Source of the DNA: Gonium pectorale
Taxonomy: Eukaryota > Chlorophyta > Chlorophyceae > Chlamydomonadales > Volvocaceae
DNA: 64,000 nt
Direction of reading: 5' to 3'
Assembly (NCBI GenBank): GCA_001584585.1
Contig: LSYV01000031.1
Span: 81,319 to 145,318 of the forward strand
The notes below the pieces were generated by a model. The model searched no databases and was not told the origin of the DNA. It was given only the letters and a program-made list of their open reading frames with translations. Below, piece after piece: positions 44,523 to 55,102 of the stretch. The translations under genes were made by a program, and so were the position numbers. Position 1 is the first letter of the stretch. Every line of letters begins with the position of its first letter.

Positions 44523-47513
44523 ATGGCGCGCATAAGTGAAGCAGGAGTAACGGAGGTTGCTCAGGCAAGGATGCAGCCGCGGCGCCCTTCCTCTGGCCAG
44601 GCCCCTACTTCTCGCGCTTACGAACAGCGCGAAGCAGTTATGAATGCTGCAGAACGGCCGTCTAATAATGTCGGCGTGAATGCTCATAAGAGCGCTCCTT
44701 GCGCACAGGCTGCTTCCCAGCCGAGTCCAAACGTCCGAGCGACAATCGTCTGGGGCCAAGACATCGACTTCCGCAACACTGACCGCTCGGTAGGTCTGTT
44801 ACGCCTTCCTCGCGCCGCCATTCCTGTACCACTACACCCATGAGGCCGCTGTCTTGCCGCGACGCTTGGCCGTAGGCCTGATCTCTTCTTTGGACTCCAT
44901 AGCGCTTCGGCTCACTGCTGACGTCGAGCCTTTGCGCACGATGCTCATTGCCAGGACCACTCGCTAGAACCACGGCCAAGTCCGAGCCCAGGGGCTCTCC
45001 TCTCGCCGCTCGCCAGCAGCCCCGGCGCACCGGCGTCGGCGGCCTCGGCGGCCTCGGCGGCCTCGGCGGCGCTCCGCGCCGAGGGCGATACGCAAGCCGG
45101 GGCGGCAGCGACGCAGAAGGTATGGCCGCCTAGTTGCGCCATTCGGTCGTGGGCGTTGTGTTATGAGCCGGGCTCGTAGCGCCCAGCCTGCGCACTCGAT
45201 TGCGGCTTCGACCCAAAGCCCGAAACGACCCGTGGGTCGGTCATCCATGTCCACGCCACGGCGCTGCCCAGCCTCAAGGAGGCCGCTGTGAAGGCTGTGG
45301 TTCCCGCTCTGGGCGGTTGCCAGGTTGTAGGCGGGCAATCGGGACACTCATACCAATGCCAAACTCCATGACGATGCTGGTACGGCATGGCTGCCCATGG
45401 CTGCAGGCAAACAAAGCAAATGCCAACGAAGTTCGGCTGCGGCCCTGCTGCCTCCCTCAGCAGGTCCAGGCCGACCTGCTGGGCGCGTTCGACGCCGTTG
45501 GCGCAGTCGGCTCTTCCGGTGCCGGTTCCGGTGCCGGAACAGGACAGGCGAGCAAGCCCTGGGTTGTACCCTTCCCCGCCCCGCTGCCTCACGGTGACCC
45601 GCGCCCCGCAGGCCTCGGCTGCCTAGATGCCGAGCTAGGGCTGTTGATGTCCGCCCGGCTGGCGCCCACGGCACCTTGCTCATCACCGCCCGCTGCGTGG
45701 CCGTTGGCGCATGTGCAGATGAGGAGCCGCCGGGTGACCTCGAGCGGCAGCGTGGCTTCCGAGGGAGCGTCCAGCGGCATCCGCTCCCTCGGCTTCGAGG
45801 GCGAAGACCTGGTACGTTCCACCTTGTTGCACGTTGGTTACCTAGGCTGGCACATAGGAGTGTGCGCGCCGTTGCTGCCGCGTGCTTCAGTACATATGCC
45901 TTGTCGGGTGCTTGGGGACATTATCATGTTTCTGATCTGACGGCCACGCTCCAGCGGTGCGTCTTCAGACGCCATGCGATACCAGCTCCACCAGCTCCCG
46001 CTTTCTCTGCATATGTACCCGTTTTTTCTTCACCGTCGCCACGACCGCCGCACCCCCGCCCACCCCACCCCAACTATACACACAGGAGCTGTTCACGGTA
46101 GAGCTGGATCGGCTGGCCGTACAGGAGGCGACGGACCAGGTACGGTACGGACAGGGAGCAGCACGCGGCGTGAATATGGCAACTTGGCCTGGGCTACATT
46201 TCTCAGGGCAAAGACCTTCGTGGCAGTGGTGTAGTGCGGTGCAGTCTCAGTTTTAGTAGCGGTGCAGACCCTTGCTAATAAATGGCACGGCTTCCCAATA
46301 AATGACCACGCCGCGCGCTTCATGCGGGCGTAGGTCAGGCGGTTGATATCCCCAGGCCCTCATGCACTCATGTCGGCTGCTGCTGCTGCTGCCTGCGGCT
46401 CCCGGCGCAGAGCTTCCCGGCCTCCAGGGCTACGGACTTTGTTTTGCTCGCTCTTGGGGCACTTTCCCCACCACCGTGACATCGGCCATGCTGACATGCC
46501 CTTCTTGTGCCTCCCCTCTGGCCCCCCCCTCTCTTCTTCCGCCGGGCGTTTCCTCTTCCCGCCATCTGCGCATCCGCTGTTGACCTTCCTGCAGTCTTCC
46601 ACCAAGTCATCGGCCACCAGGTTCTCGTCCACCACCCCCAGGCGAACCGACGACGCGGAGGACATCGACCAGGCCCCGGTGAGCGGGTGCTGAGAGCGGA
46701 CCCATACCGGGCGCAACGGCGCTTGGTGGGAGCCAACGGGACGTGTCAGGGTGTGGATGCGGCACACCAGCTTTTGAATTGAGAAGTCGCCGGCTTTACG
46801 GTACCGGCGTTTGCGTGGAAATGTGCCGTACGTGTCACTGCACCGGTTGCAAACAAGGCCGCAGCACTGCCTCCGCCCAGCGGCGCCAGAGTTGGAGCGA
46901 TCTCCATTCCTCGCCATGAATCCCGCCCGCTCGCTGCCCGCTTTCGCGCTGTCCCGCTCTAACCCTTACGGGAGGGGCGCCGGCGGGGGAAGCACGCGCA
47001 CCCCGGGATGAGGGCGCCGTTAGAGGTGTGTTCCTCCTATGTGCCCTTCCTCTCGTCGTTGTGCGGGTCCTGCTGGCGTCGGGTGAAGGTGCCGTCAGGT
47101 TTAGGGGAGGAGCGAGGCGTGCGCTTTTCCTTCGCCACGCCTGCCTCATCTACGCTTTTTTACAATACAGTACGTCAAATACGTTTACAGATACGTGCCT
47201 CAAACACGGGCCTGATTTTGTCGCTGCGCAGGTCCTGCGGGCGGCGGGTGCCCACGCTGTTGACGAGCACGCCACGGGTGGTGGCGACGACGGCGACAAC
47301 CACAACGGCACGCGGTTGCAGGACAGCGGCGCGCTGGTAGCGGGGCGCAGTGCTGACGGCGGCGCCGCGGCGGCATCCCCGGCCATCGCGCCCCGCACCG
47401 GCACGGAAGACGCGGGCGGCGCCGCGGCAGCGCCCCCGGCCGTCGCCGCCGGCACCAGCACGGCCGATGTCAGGAGCCGCAGCGAGGAGGACGGCGGTGC
47501 GGCTACCACCTGA
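44523..47513 (+). CDS. Unrecognised seven-exon protein, low-complexity C-terminus
   Basis: Exons 44523-44789, 44955-45119, 45180-45323, 45464-45811, 46086-46139, 46595-46678 and 47232-47513 join to 447 aa, and all six introns are phase 0. Exon 3 uses a TAG acceptor. The protein starts MARISEAGVTEVAQARMQPR and exon 1 ends IVWGQDIDFRNTDRS. Exon 2 has an (AAS) repeat. Exon 3 is the most protein-like part (RGSVIHVHATALPSLKEAA). Exon 4 holds VQADLLGAFDAVGAV, and exons 5-6 are acidic and Ser/Thr-rich (RRTDDAEDIDQAP). The final exon is Ala/Gly-rich and stops with TGA inside a 45-bp tandem repeat. I do not recognise any domain. The uniform phases and open frames make a real gene likely; individual exons could be wrong. 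Confidence 0.5.
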
Positions 47514-47640
47514 TTGCAGGCTGGCGGGCAGCCCGAGGGCGGTGCGGCTACCACCTGATTGCAGGCTGGCGGGCAGCCCGAGGGCGGTGCGGCTACCACC
47601 TGGTTGCAGGCTGGCGGGCAGCCCGAGGGCGGTGCGGCCG
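47493..47640. repeat. 45-bp tandem repeat containing the stop codon
   Basis: Copies start at 47493, 47538 and 47583, with a partial copy at 47628. The unit is 15 codons long and stays in frame with the last exon of the preceding gene (GGAATT-stop-LQAGGQPE). In copies 1 and 2 the seventh codon is TGA; in copy 3 it is TGG. After copy 3 the frame continues open to about 47810. Confidence 0.95.
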
Positions 47641-47656
47641 GCACGCAGGGGCGGGC

Positions 47657-47714
47657 GCGGCGCAGCACCACTCCCGGGCGGCAACGCGGCGCAGCACCAC
47701 TCCCGGGCGGCAAC
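47657..47714. repeat. 29-bp perfect tandem duplication
   Basis: Two identical 29-bp copies starting GCGGCGCAGCACCACTCCCG lie side by side at 47657 and 47686, followed by the first bases of a third (GCGGCGC). Located just 3' of the 45-bp array. Confidence 0.97.
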
Positions 47715-47810
47715 GCGGCGCCGCGCCTCAGCAGGCGGGCGCCTCGGCCAGCCCCCAGGTCGGTTGGCCGGGAGCAGCAGCAGCGGGGCTGTGCTGGTAG
47801 GCGCGGGTGA

Positions 47811-50800
47811 TGCGCTGATACCGCGCCGTATGCACGCTCAACTTGCAACCCGAGTGCCAGCAGTTACCAAGCACCCCGCGGTCCAGCTGCTGACTCAGCT
47901 CGCAGCCCCCGATACAGCAAACGCGCAAGGGAGCGTCCGAATGTCCAATGCGTAAGGAGGATGGGCGCCCAGCAAACCTGTAGGAGCATGGGTGCAGTCC
48001 GACGCCAGACGCGGCCTTTGCACGAACGCACATCTGCCTCATGCCGGTGCAAACTATGCGCCATGCTGATTCCCTGATTCCCCGATGCCTGCCCCGTGTG
48101 CCACTGTGCCACTGTGGCGTGGGACCGCACACACCAGGGGCGTCCGGGCCTTCATGAGCCGCCGCCACCACACGGCAGCACGCCTGACAGCGACCCCGGC
48201 GGCCGCCGGCGGCTCGGCAGTGGCCGGCGGCTCTGGCGCGACCCGTGAGCACACGGCCACTAAGGAGCTAGCTAGGTAGGCGATGGCATCGTGTGCCTTT
48301 GGGGGTGGCTGCGGTCGGTACCCAATCGCTTAAGGCCGCATCCAGCGGGACGAACGTCACATGTCTTGCTCTGTACCCGCCCGCCCTACTGGGAACGTCG
48401 CGCCTTCGGGTGTGTCTGGCCGTAAAGGCTCGCTCCCTCTTCCTGTGCAGATCTGTCTTTGTTCGTCGTTGCCCCGGCAGGCCTAGATGTTGGCGCCAGC
48501 GCGTCCCACGCTGACGCACGCCGTCTGGTACCCCCTGGTATCCCCTCCCGGCCCGCCACCGTCCGCCGCATCACAGCTCCCGTGCAGTGCCCGTATCTGC
48601 CGTGCGCTTGCCGAGACGCGCTTCGCCATCCCGTCCCCACAAAGCCACAATGCCCGTGTGCTCTGTTATGCGTCACGTCGTGCTCGGACAGTTCTTCCCA
48701 GTGTCCCAGATGCCCGTGTGCGTGCCGACCAGGTGCGCAGGTGGTCAGCATGCATGTCGGGTGGGGCATATGCAAGGGCGGCGACTGCGAGGACCCAGGT
48801 CCTTCACCGGGCGGCAACTTGCATCTGGAGTTGCGTCTGATTGGGCTCCAAGATCCAAGTTTGTGGACCGCCACCAGTACGGGACCGCCACCAGTTCGTG
48901 GACCGCTTGCAGTACGACATTCGACAGACAAGGAGTCATCTACCACCGCCGCCAGCAGCAGCAGCAGTGGGCTGGAGCATAAGCAGCAGACCAACGCCTC
49001 AGCGGCGGCCCTCACCATGCATGTCGCCCGCCACTCATGCTTGTGAACTGCACCCCCGTGGGCGCATGCCTGTACGGCCGGCATGAATTGCCTGTGCATG
49101 TCGTACATTCGCGAGCATCCCCGTACAGTCGTCGTTCAGAGCGAGCGCAGCTAGCCCGGCGCAGGCGGGGTGTCGACGTGCGCGGGCGCCAGGGGCAGGC
49201 GGTGTCGCGGACGGACAGGAGGTTTGGGGCTGAGGACAAGCAGCGGGGCGAGCACGAGCAGGTGGGCAGGCAGCGAGGGGCTGTAGGGCGTTCCTGAGTT
49301 CCCGAGTGGCGAGCAGCAGTGGGGAGATGGGCAGCCGCTTGCTTGTGTGGCCGTTTACGGCCTGGGCACTACCAATGCGGCCAGTTGGATTCTGGTACCG
49401 AAATTCCGCCCACCAACGACCAGCCTACGATATTCTGTAGAGCGTTTGGGCGGGAGCCTGTGTTCCGCTGACACGCCGTGTCCATGCCGCACCAACGGCA
49501 CCATGCGTCCGTGCGTAGCGCTGTAGGCTGCACTCCTGCGCTCTGAAGGGCGGGGGCGGGGCAGGCGGCGAATCTACATCCGGCAGTTGCCGAGCCGCCA
49601 CGCGTCCCTCCCTCCCGGCGGCGATGATGTGAACGGGTGACCCGCAGCCGGGCCTGTCACCGCCGCGGCAGCCCCAAGCTTATAACCGACGGAAGTCGGA
49701 GCCAGACGGAGCCAGCAAGAACAGCAAGAGCAGGGAGAACAGCAGCAGGAACACTTTGCACGCGAGCGCCCGGGAACGAGCATCGCCACCGCCGCCGGCG
49801 CGGCGGGAGCGCGTGTACGGCGCATGTACGGCAAATGCCGTAGCGGCTGCTCCCGATCGAGGGCCGGCATAGCTGCCAGGCACACACATATTTTCTCCAC
49901 ACAGAACGATGTGCAAAAGGCGGCGCTCCCAGCAGCCCATCCGGCTGCCACTACGCACCGCGCCTGCCCAGCCCACAAGCCCCTCGGCCTCCATGGCGCC
50001 GCAAAACGCCCTGCACCACCCAGCACCACCCAAAGGGGTGCAACGTTGGCCCGTGTTGCCCAGCGTCCTCACAGAAGGGAAAGGACTTGCTAGCAGATGT
50101 CGTTCTTAGACAGCTTTGCTGCCAAGAAGATACCTGGTTAGGGTCGGGGGCTGATGAGCTCGGGAGTATGGGCCCTGCGCTGGGGGCAGTCGGGGCCGCG
50201 CGAAGCTGCGGCTTTTGAACCCCGTGTCTGTGTGTTCTTTTCAACCTCCCGATCGCCTGGTGTGCAGCTGGGGTAGGACGAAGCGCGGGCAGCCATGGAT
50301 TTTGGCCCACTGAGGGCCAGCTTAGGGTCCGGATCCAGCCAGGGGCCCAAAGGGGCCCGGTTCTAGCAGGCGGCCTCCCTCGCGCATTGGCGGTTGTCTG
50401 TGCATGCAAGGGTTACGGTTGGTTGCTGTCACCTGCCGGGGCTTTTACACGGCTTGGGTCGTTCTCCCGGCGCCTCCTTTCACCTGCATCCCGGTGTGCA
50501 CCCCCACCACACACGCACGTTTCCCCTGAGTCCCCTCAATAATTAAGCTTCTATAAATCTAGCGAGTGCGTGATTTTTTGCGCTTCAATTAAGTGAGGGG
50601 GCAGGCAGGGTAGAACTCGGGTTATGCGTGGCAAGACCGATGTGGGGATACCGGCGTTACTTTGTCGTCTTCGGTTGCAACATGCAATGCCGAGGGTGTT
50701 GCATTGTAACGAAAGAAGCCACGACTAAGCTGTGCGCAGCCGCACTCCCAACGCTGCCCTGCGCTGCGTGGCCCCCGCCCCGACACCGGCCCGACGCATC

Positions 50801-51504
50801 ACAGCCATCCCGCATTCTGGCACCGCTAATGCTGAAGGCAATGCATTTTGTTCTGTGCATATCATACGCAACCTCACGGAGGGCACGGGGCGCATTGCGA
50901 ATGGCGTGCCCTGCCGGAAAATTGGACAGCAAAGCCTAAGCGCTTGCGCCATCAAAGGCTCCACAGGGCCTTGATCATCGTTATGTACCCCTGTGCTCTT
51001 GCAGCGGTGCGGCCTCTGAGCGCCTGACCGTGCGGTCGTGCGGTCAAGGCTCGCCGACCTTGCTTGCGTTCCCTGCTGTCTCCCCCGGCACCAAGCTCAT
51101 TCTGGTGCCTGCCACGCCAGTAGCGCTGTGTTACTTCAGCCGAAGAGTGTGGGCGCGTTACAGAGGCAGTAGCGTGGCTCGTCCCTTCCGTAGAGCTGCT
51201 TTCCCTTCATAAGGAGGGCGCGCGCCAGTCTTGGGCATTCTCATCAGGGCACTGTGACCATAACCGTAACCTAAGTGACCGACTTTTTGCCATTGGCCCT
51301 GCCTCCAAGCACCCCCTTTCGCTCTGTCTTCGGGTCCCAACCTTGGTCATGGCCTCCCCGTCAAGCGCTATGATGTTCAGGTGTGTGGGTTTCTGCGCTG
51401 TCGCTCTGTCCTGCGTTGCGCTGCGTTGCCCTTGCTTCGGGTCGCTGCGGTTACTGAAGACCTGACTTCAGTAAGTGACGCATGCTCAACTCTCGGACCC
51501 ACAG
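47811..51504. other. Long intergenic region without a supported gene
   Basis: I found no phase-consistent exon chain or recognised domain. A short stretch at 50530-50600 is AT-rich against the surroundings. A possible but unsupported exon lies near 50994-51170 (frame with LILVPATPVALCYFSRR) and might belong to the kinase-like gene downstream. Confidence 0.4.
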
Positions 51505-54500
51505 GATGAACGCAAGGCGCTGCGTGGCCGGCGCGGCGACCGCACTGCTCCCGCGACACGCTGGCATCCTGCCCAGCCGGTGAGTGGGGCGGCACGGCCG
51601 AAGGGGCTGAGTGCGCATGATAAAGAAGTGCGCCAGGGGTCATGTGGTCATGACGCGTTAAGTGGTCGTAACTGGTTGACCGGGGGCTCGGGTGGCGATG
51701 ATGGCATCTCCGCCATCCATCGCATGGCGTGGGTCGGTTGGGTCAGTCCTCGTGGCTAGGGGGCTTTGGGGCCGCTGCGGTTCCATGAGGTCTCCAATGC
51801 GGTCACCGAATCACGAACGGATAGTATGGGGTTGGCATGGGGCACTCTGGCGCAGGGTCCCCCGTCCGTAGCACTTTTATCAGTCAGCTGTTCAGCGCAC
51901 CATAGCTGTCCGGTGCGGTGCAATCACCAAGAATATAACTTGACGCAATGGCCGGCCCGAGTGGGGCGGGGCCAGTCAGCCGTGAACCTCAACTCTTGAC
52001 CGCCCTCGTCCCCTGTCGCCCTCCCGCCCCCTTAGGCTCTGAATTACTCGGCCTACCACACCGCAGAGGATTGCGAACTCCCAGTGGAGACGCTGCGTCG
52101 CCTCGGAGCTGCCGCTGCTGCTGCCCAGTGAACCGCTGGCCGGCCGGCCTGCCTCCAATGACGCTCCAGACGACTTCGAGCTGTTTGAGCTGTGCCTTCG
52201 CTACTACACACCGCTGCCCGCTCCCCTCGAGAGCCGTCGCCCGCCCTCCTACGGCAGCAGCTTCGACTCCGCGCCCGCTCCCGCCCCCGCGCCCACCGGC
52301 CCCGCCCCAGCGCCCACCACCGCGCCCATAGCGCCCACCGCGCCCATCGCGCCGGCACCCGCGCCCGCGCCCACCACCTCCCGCCTCGAGGACATTCGGT
52401 CTCTGGTGCTTGGCGACCCCAGCTCGCCGCCCGACCGCACCAACCTGTCCCTGACGTACCTGCGCCGCGTGCACTTCGTCCTGCGCGAGCTCGTCTGCTT
52501 CACGTTCGCCCAGCCGGTGCTGCGCTGGCTGCCCGACCTGGTACCCCTCGGCGTCACGCCCGAGCAGCTCTACTCCACCGCCGCCGCCGTGGAGCGCCTC
52601 GTCGCCTCCCTCCCGCCGGCCTTGCCCTCGGCCGAGGCCCTGGAGGCTGCCACGGGCCGCGTCTTCATGGCGCGGCAGGAGGTCGCGCTGCGCGCCGCGG
52701 GCTGCAGCGACGCCAAGGACGCCGTGGAGCGGCTGCCGACGATGCCGGCCAATAAGTTCGCAGCCGCACCCACCAACCTGCGCCACCTGCGGCGGCCGCA
52801 GCTGCTGCAGGCGCGGCCGTACGGGCACCAGGTCTGGGCCGTACCCCGCGCCGACGCCGCCAACGCGGCCCCTGCCGCCCGCGCCAGCGCGCCCTCCGCC
52901 GCTTCGCCGTCAGCCGGCTCCTCCGCCACCTCCACGGGATCGCTTCCCGACCTCTTGTCTGCCGCCTCCTCCATTACCTCCCCCAAAGCCGCCAGCTCGA
53001 CCGCCTCCACGGGATCGCTTCCCGCGCTCTTGTCTCCCACCGCCTCCTCCGCCTCTTCCACCCCCTCAGCAGCCTTCTCGGCAGCCTCCTCCTCCTCCTC
53101 CTCCTCCTCCTCCTCAGGCTCCTCCTCAGGCTCCTCCTCAGGCTCCTCCTCCTCCTCCTCNNNNNNNNNNNNNNNNNNNNNNNNNNNNNNNNNNNNNNNN
53201 NNNNNNNNNNNNNNNNNNNNNNNNNNNNNNNNNNNNNNNNNNNNNNNNNNNNNNNNNNNNNNNNNNNNNNNNNNNNNNNNNNNNNNNNNNNNNNNNNNNN
53301 NNNNNNNNNNNNNNNNNNNNNNNNNNNNNNNNNNNNNNNNNNNNNNNNNNNNNNNNNNNNNNNNNNNNNNNNNNNNNNNNNNNNNNNNNNNNNNNNNNNN
53401 NNNNNNNNNNNNNNNNNNNNNNNNNNNNNNNNNNNNNNNNNNNNNNNNNNNNNNNNNNNNNNNNNNNNNNNNNNNNNNNNNNNNNNNNNNNNNNNNNNNN
53501 NNNNNNNNNNNNNNNNNNNNNNNNNNNNNNNNNNNNNNNNNNNNNNNNNNNNNNNNNNNNNNNNNNNNNNNNNNNNNNNNNNNNNNNNNNNNNNNNNNNN
53601 NNNNNNNNNNNNNNNNNNNNNNNNNNNNNNNNNNNNNNNNNNNNNNNNNNNNNNNNNNNNNNNNNNNNNNNNNNNNTGCAGTGCGGCGGCGCCCTACCCA
53701 ACGGCAAGCGGGTCAACCCGGGGTACCTGCTGTCAGTGGAGGAGGCGGCCGTGGAGCCCATCAACGCGGGCGGCCTGCAGGACGCCTCGGTGGCGCTCCA
53801 CGGCGGGGGCGGGCCCTTCCTCGCGCCGCTCTACGTCACCGTGCGCCCGCTGCAGGGCCCGCCCCACGTCCGCGGGTACGACCTGGAGGTCGTATTCGTG
53901 TTCGAGTACGAGCCCCAGGGCGACGGCCTGCAGGCGATGCGGAGCCGCGCCAAGGCCATCGTGAACGCCGCCGAGGCCGAGATTAACGCGGAGAAGGAGG
54001 CGGCCGAGGCGGCTGGGGCGGACCCCGGCGGCTCGGCCGCCCCAGTGGCGGCGGCTGTGACGGCGGTGTCGGAGCGCGCGGCGCGCTCGCTGGTGGCGAC
54101 GGTGGAGGAGATGGTGGGCGCGATGGCGGCGGCGCTGGCGCAGCTGCACGGCCTGGGCTTCGTGGCCAGCGGTGAGCGGCCTGACCACCCTGGGGCGGGC
54201 AGTGGCGGGGCATGGGAGGGGAGTGGAGGGCGTAAGGGGTGGGGCGGAGGGCCGGTGGGCGCGCCATGGGGGGGCAAGTGCCTGGGCGTGGCGAGGGCCG
54301 AATCAAGGCGGCTGTGCTTTCCGCGTCGACGCCAGTGGCGCAGCCGGGTGCAGTCGGGCGCCGTCCCCCTCGTGTGCCCGCACCTCCCGTGCCCCGGGTG
54401 CTCCCCCTCCCTCGTGTGCGCTACCCTCAGCGCTCAGCCAGTTGTTATCGGTCGGGAGCCCTATGCGCCCCAGGGCTTCTCTACTGAGAATGCCTTCCAA

Positions 54501-55102
54501 CCCTCTACCCCTCGTGTGCGCCGGAGCCGCCCTCGCTCTTCGACCTCTCCTCGTGCGGCCCGGTCTTGCAGCAGCGCGCCTGCCGGGGCCCCTCCCTCGC
54601 GGTTCGGCCTCCTTGGCACTTGGGCTGACGCTGCTCCTTGCCCCCTCCCCCGCCCGCCCTCCATCCCGCAGACAACAAGCCTTCCAACTTCCTGCCCGGT
54701 GCGCGCGGGGGCCGCGGGCTCCTGACCGACAGCGAGGCGGTGGAGCCCTGCGGCCCCCACCAGGTGCTGATGGGGTGCGGCCTGCACACCAGCGACTACG
54801 CCGCGCCCGAGCAGATAGGCTGGAACCCCCGGCGCTACCAGGCCAGCGACGTGTGGTCCCTGGGCAGCTGCGCCTTCAAGCTGCTGAAGGAGGCAGCCAT
54901 GGCGGCGTGGCGCCAGGACCTGGACGAGGTGAACGCGCTGGTCAAGGCCCCCAACGGCCCCAGTGCCCGTCTGCTGAACTTCGTGGCTGCCTGCCAGAGG
55001 CCCATGATTGGCGAGCGGCCCACGGCGGCGCAGGGGCTGGGCGTGGCCGCACGGGAGCGGGGTGTTGTATGGTTTCCCGACCGCCTCGGTTTATGTTCAT
55101 GA
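51505..55102 (+). CDS. Kinase-like protein with degenerate active-site motifs (interrupted by assembly gap)
   Basis: Supported parts are exon 51505-51579, an exon from about 52067 running into the N gap at 53161, its continuation from 53677 to 54171, and the last exon 54672-55102. The last junction is phase 1 and rebuilds Asp in DNKPSNFL, matching the catalytic-loop segment D.KPSN.L. Further kinase landmarks follow: LLTDSEAV where DFG is expected, SDYAAPEQIG (APE motif) and DVWSLGSCAFKLL (subdomain IX). The usual HR before the catalytic Asp is AS, and DFG reads DSE, which suggests a pseudokinase. N-terminal to the gap the protein has a long Ser/Ala/Pro-rich region and LTYLRRVHFVLRELVCF of unknown role. 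A Lys/Glu pair of the N-lobe is not identifiable; it could be in the gap. The frame differs across the gap, but the gap length is probably nominal. First exon uncertain. Confidence 0.7.
53161..53676. other. Assembly gap (516 N)
   Basis: A run of N inside the kinase-like gene. It starts directly after a (TCC)n microsatellite at about 53080-53160 that encodes a poly-Ser tract, so the gap probably reflects collapsed simple repeat. Its length should not be taken as real. Confidence 0.99.
54421..54510 (+). repeat. Intronic repeat, copy 2 (shared with 13790-13890)
   Basis: This lies in the 500-bp intron 54172-54671 of the kinase-like gene, in sense orientation. It shares ACCCTCAGCGCTCAGCCAG, CGGTCGGGA, CCAGGGCTTCT and CCTTCCAACCCTCTA with the copy in the unrelated gene near 13.8 kb, in the same order, with one indel. 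In both hosts the intron is phase 1 and interrupts an Asp codon (G|AC). Confidence 0.85.

Noticed and set aside
44730..44789. MCM-helicase-like peptide (IVWGQDIDFRNTDRS)
   Set aside because: It resembles a short N-terminal stretch of some MCM proteins, but none of the following exons continues into an MCM domain, so the match is too short.
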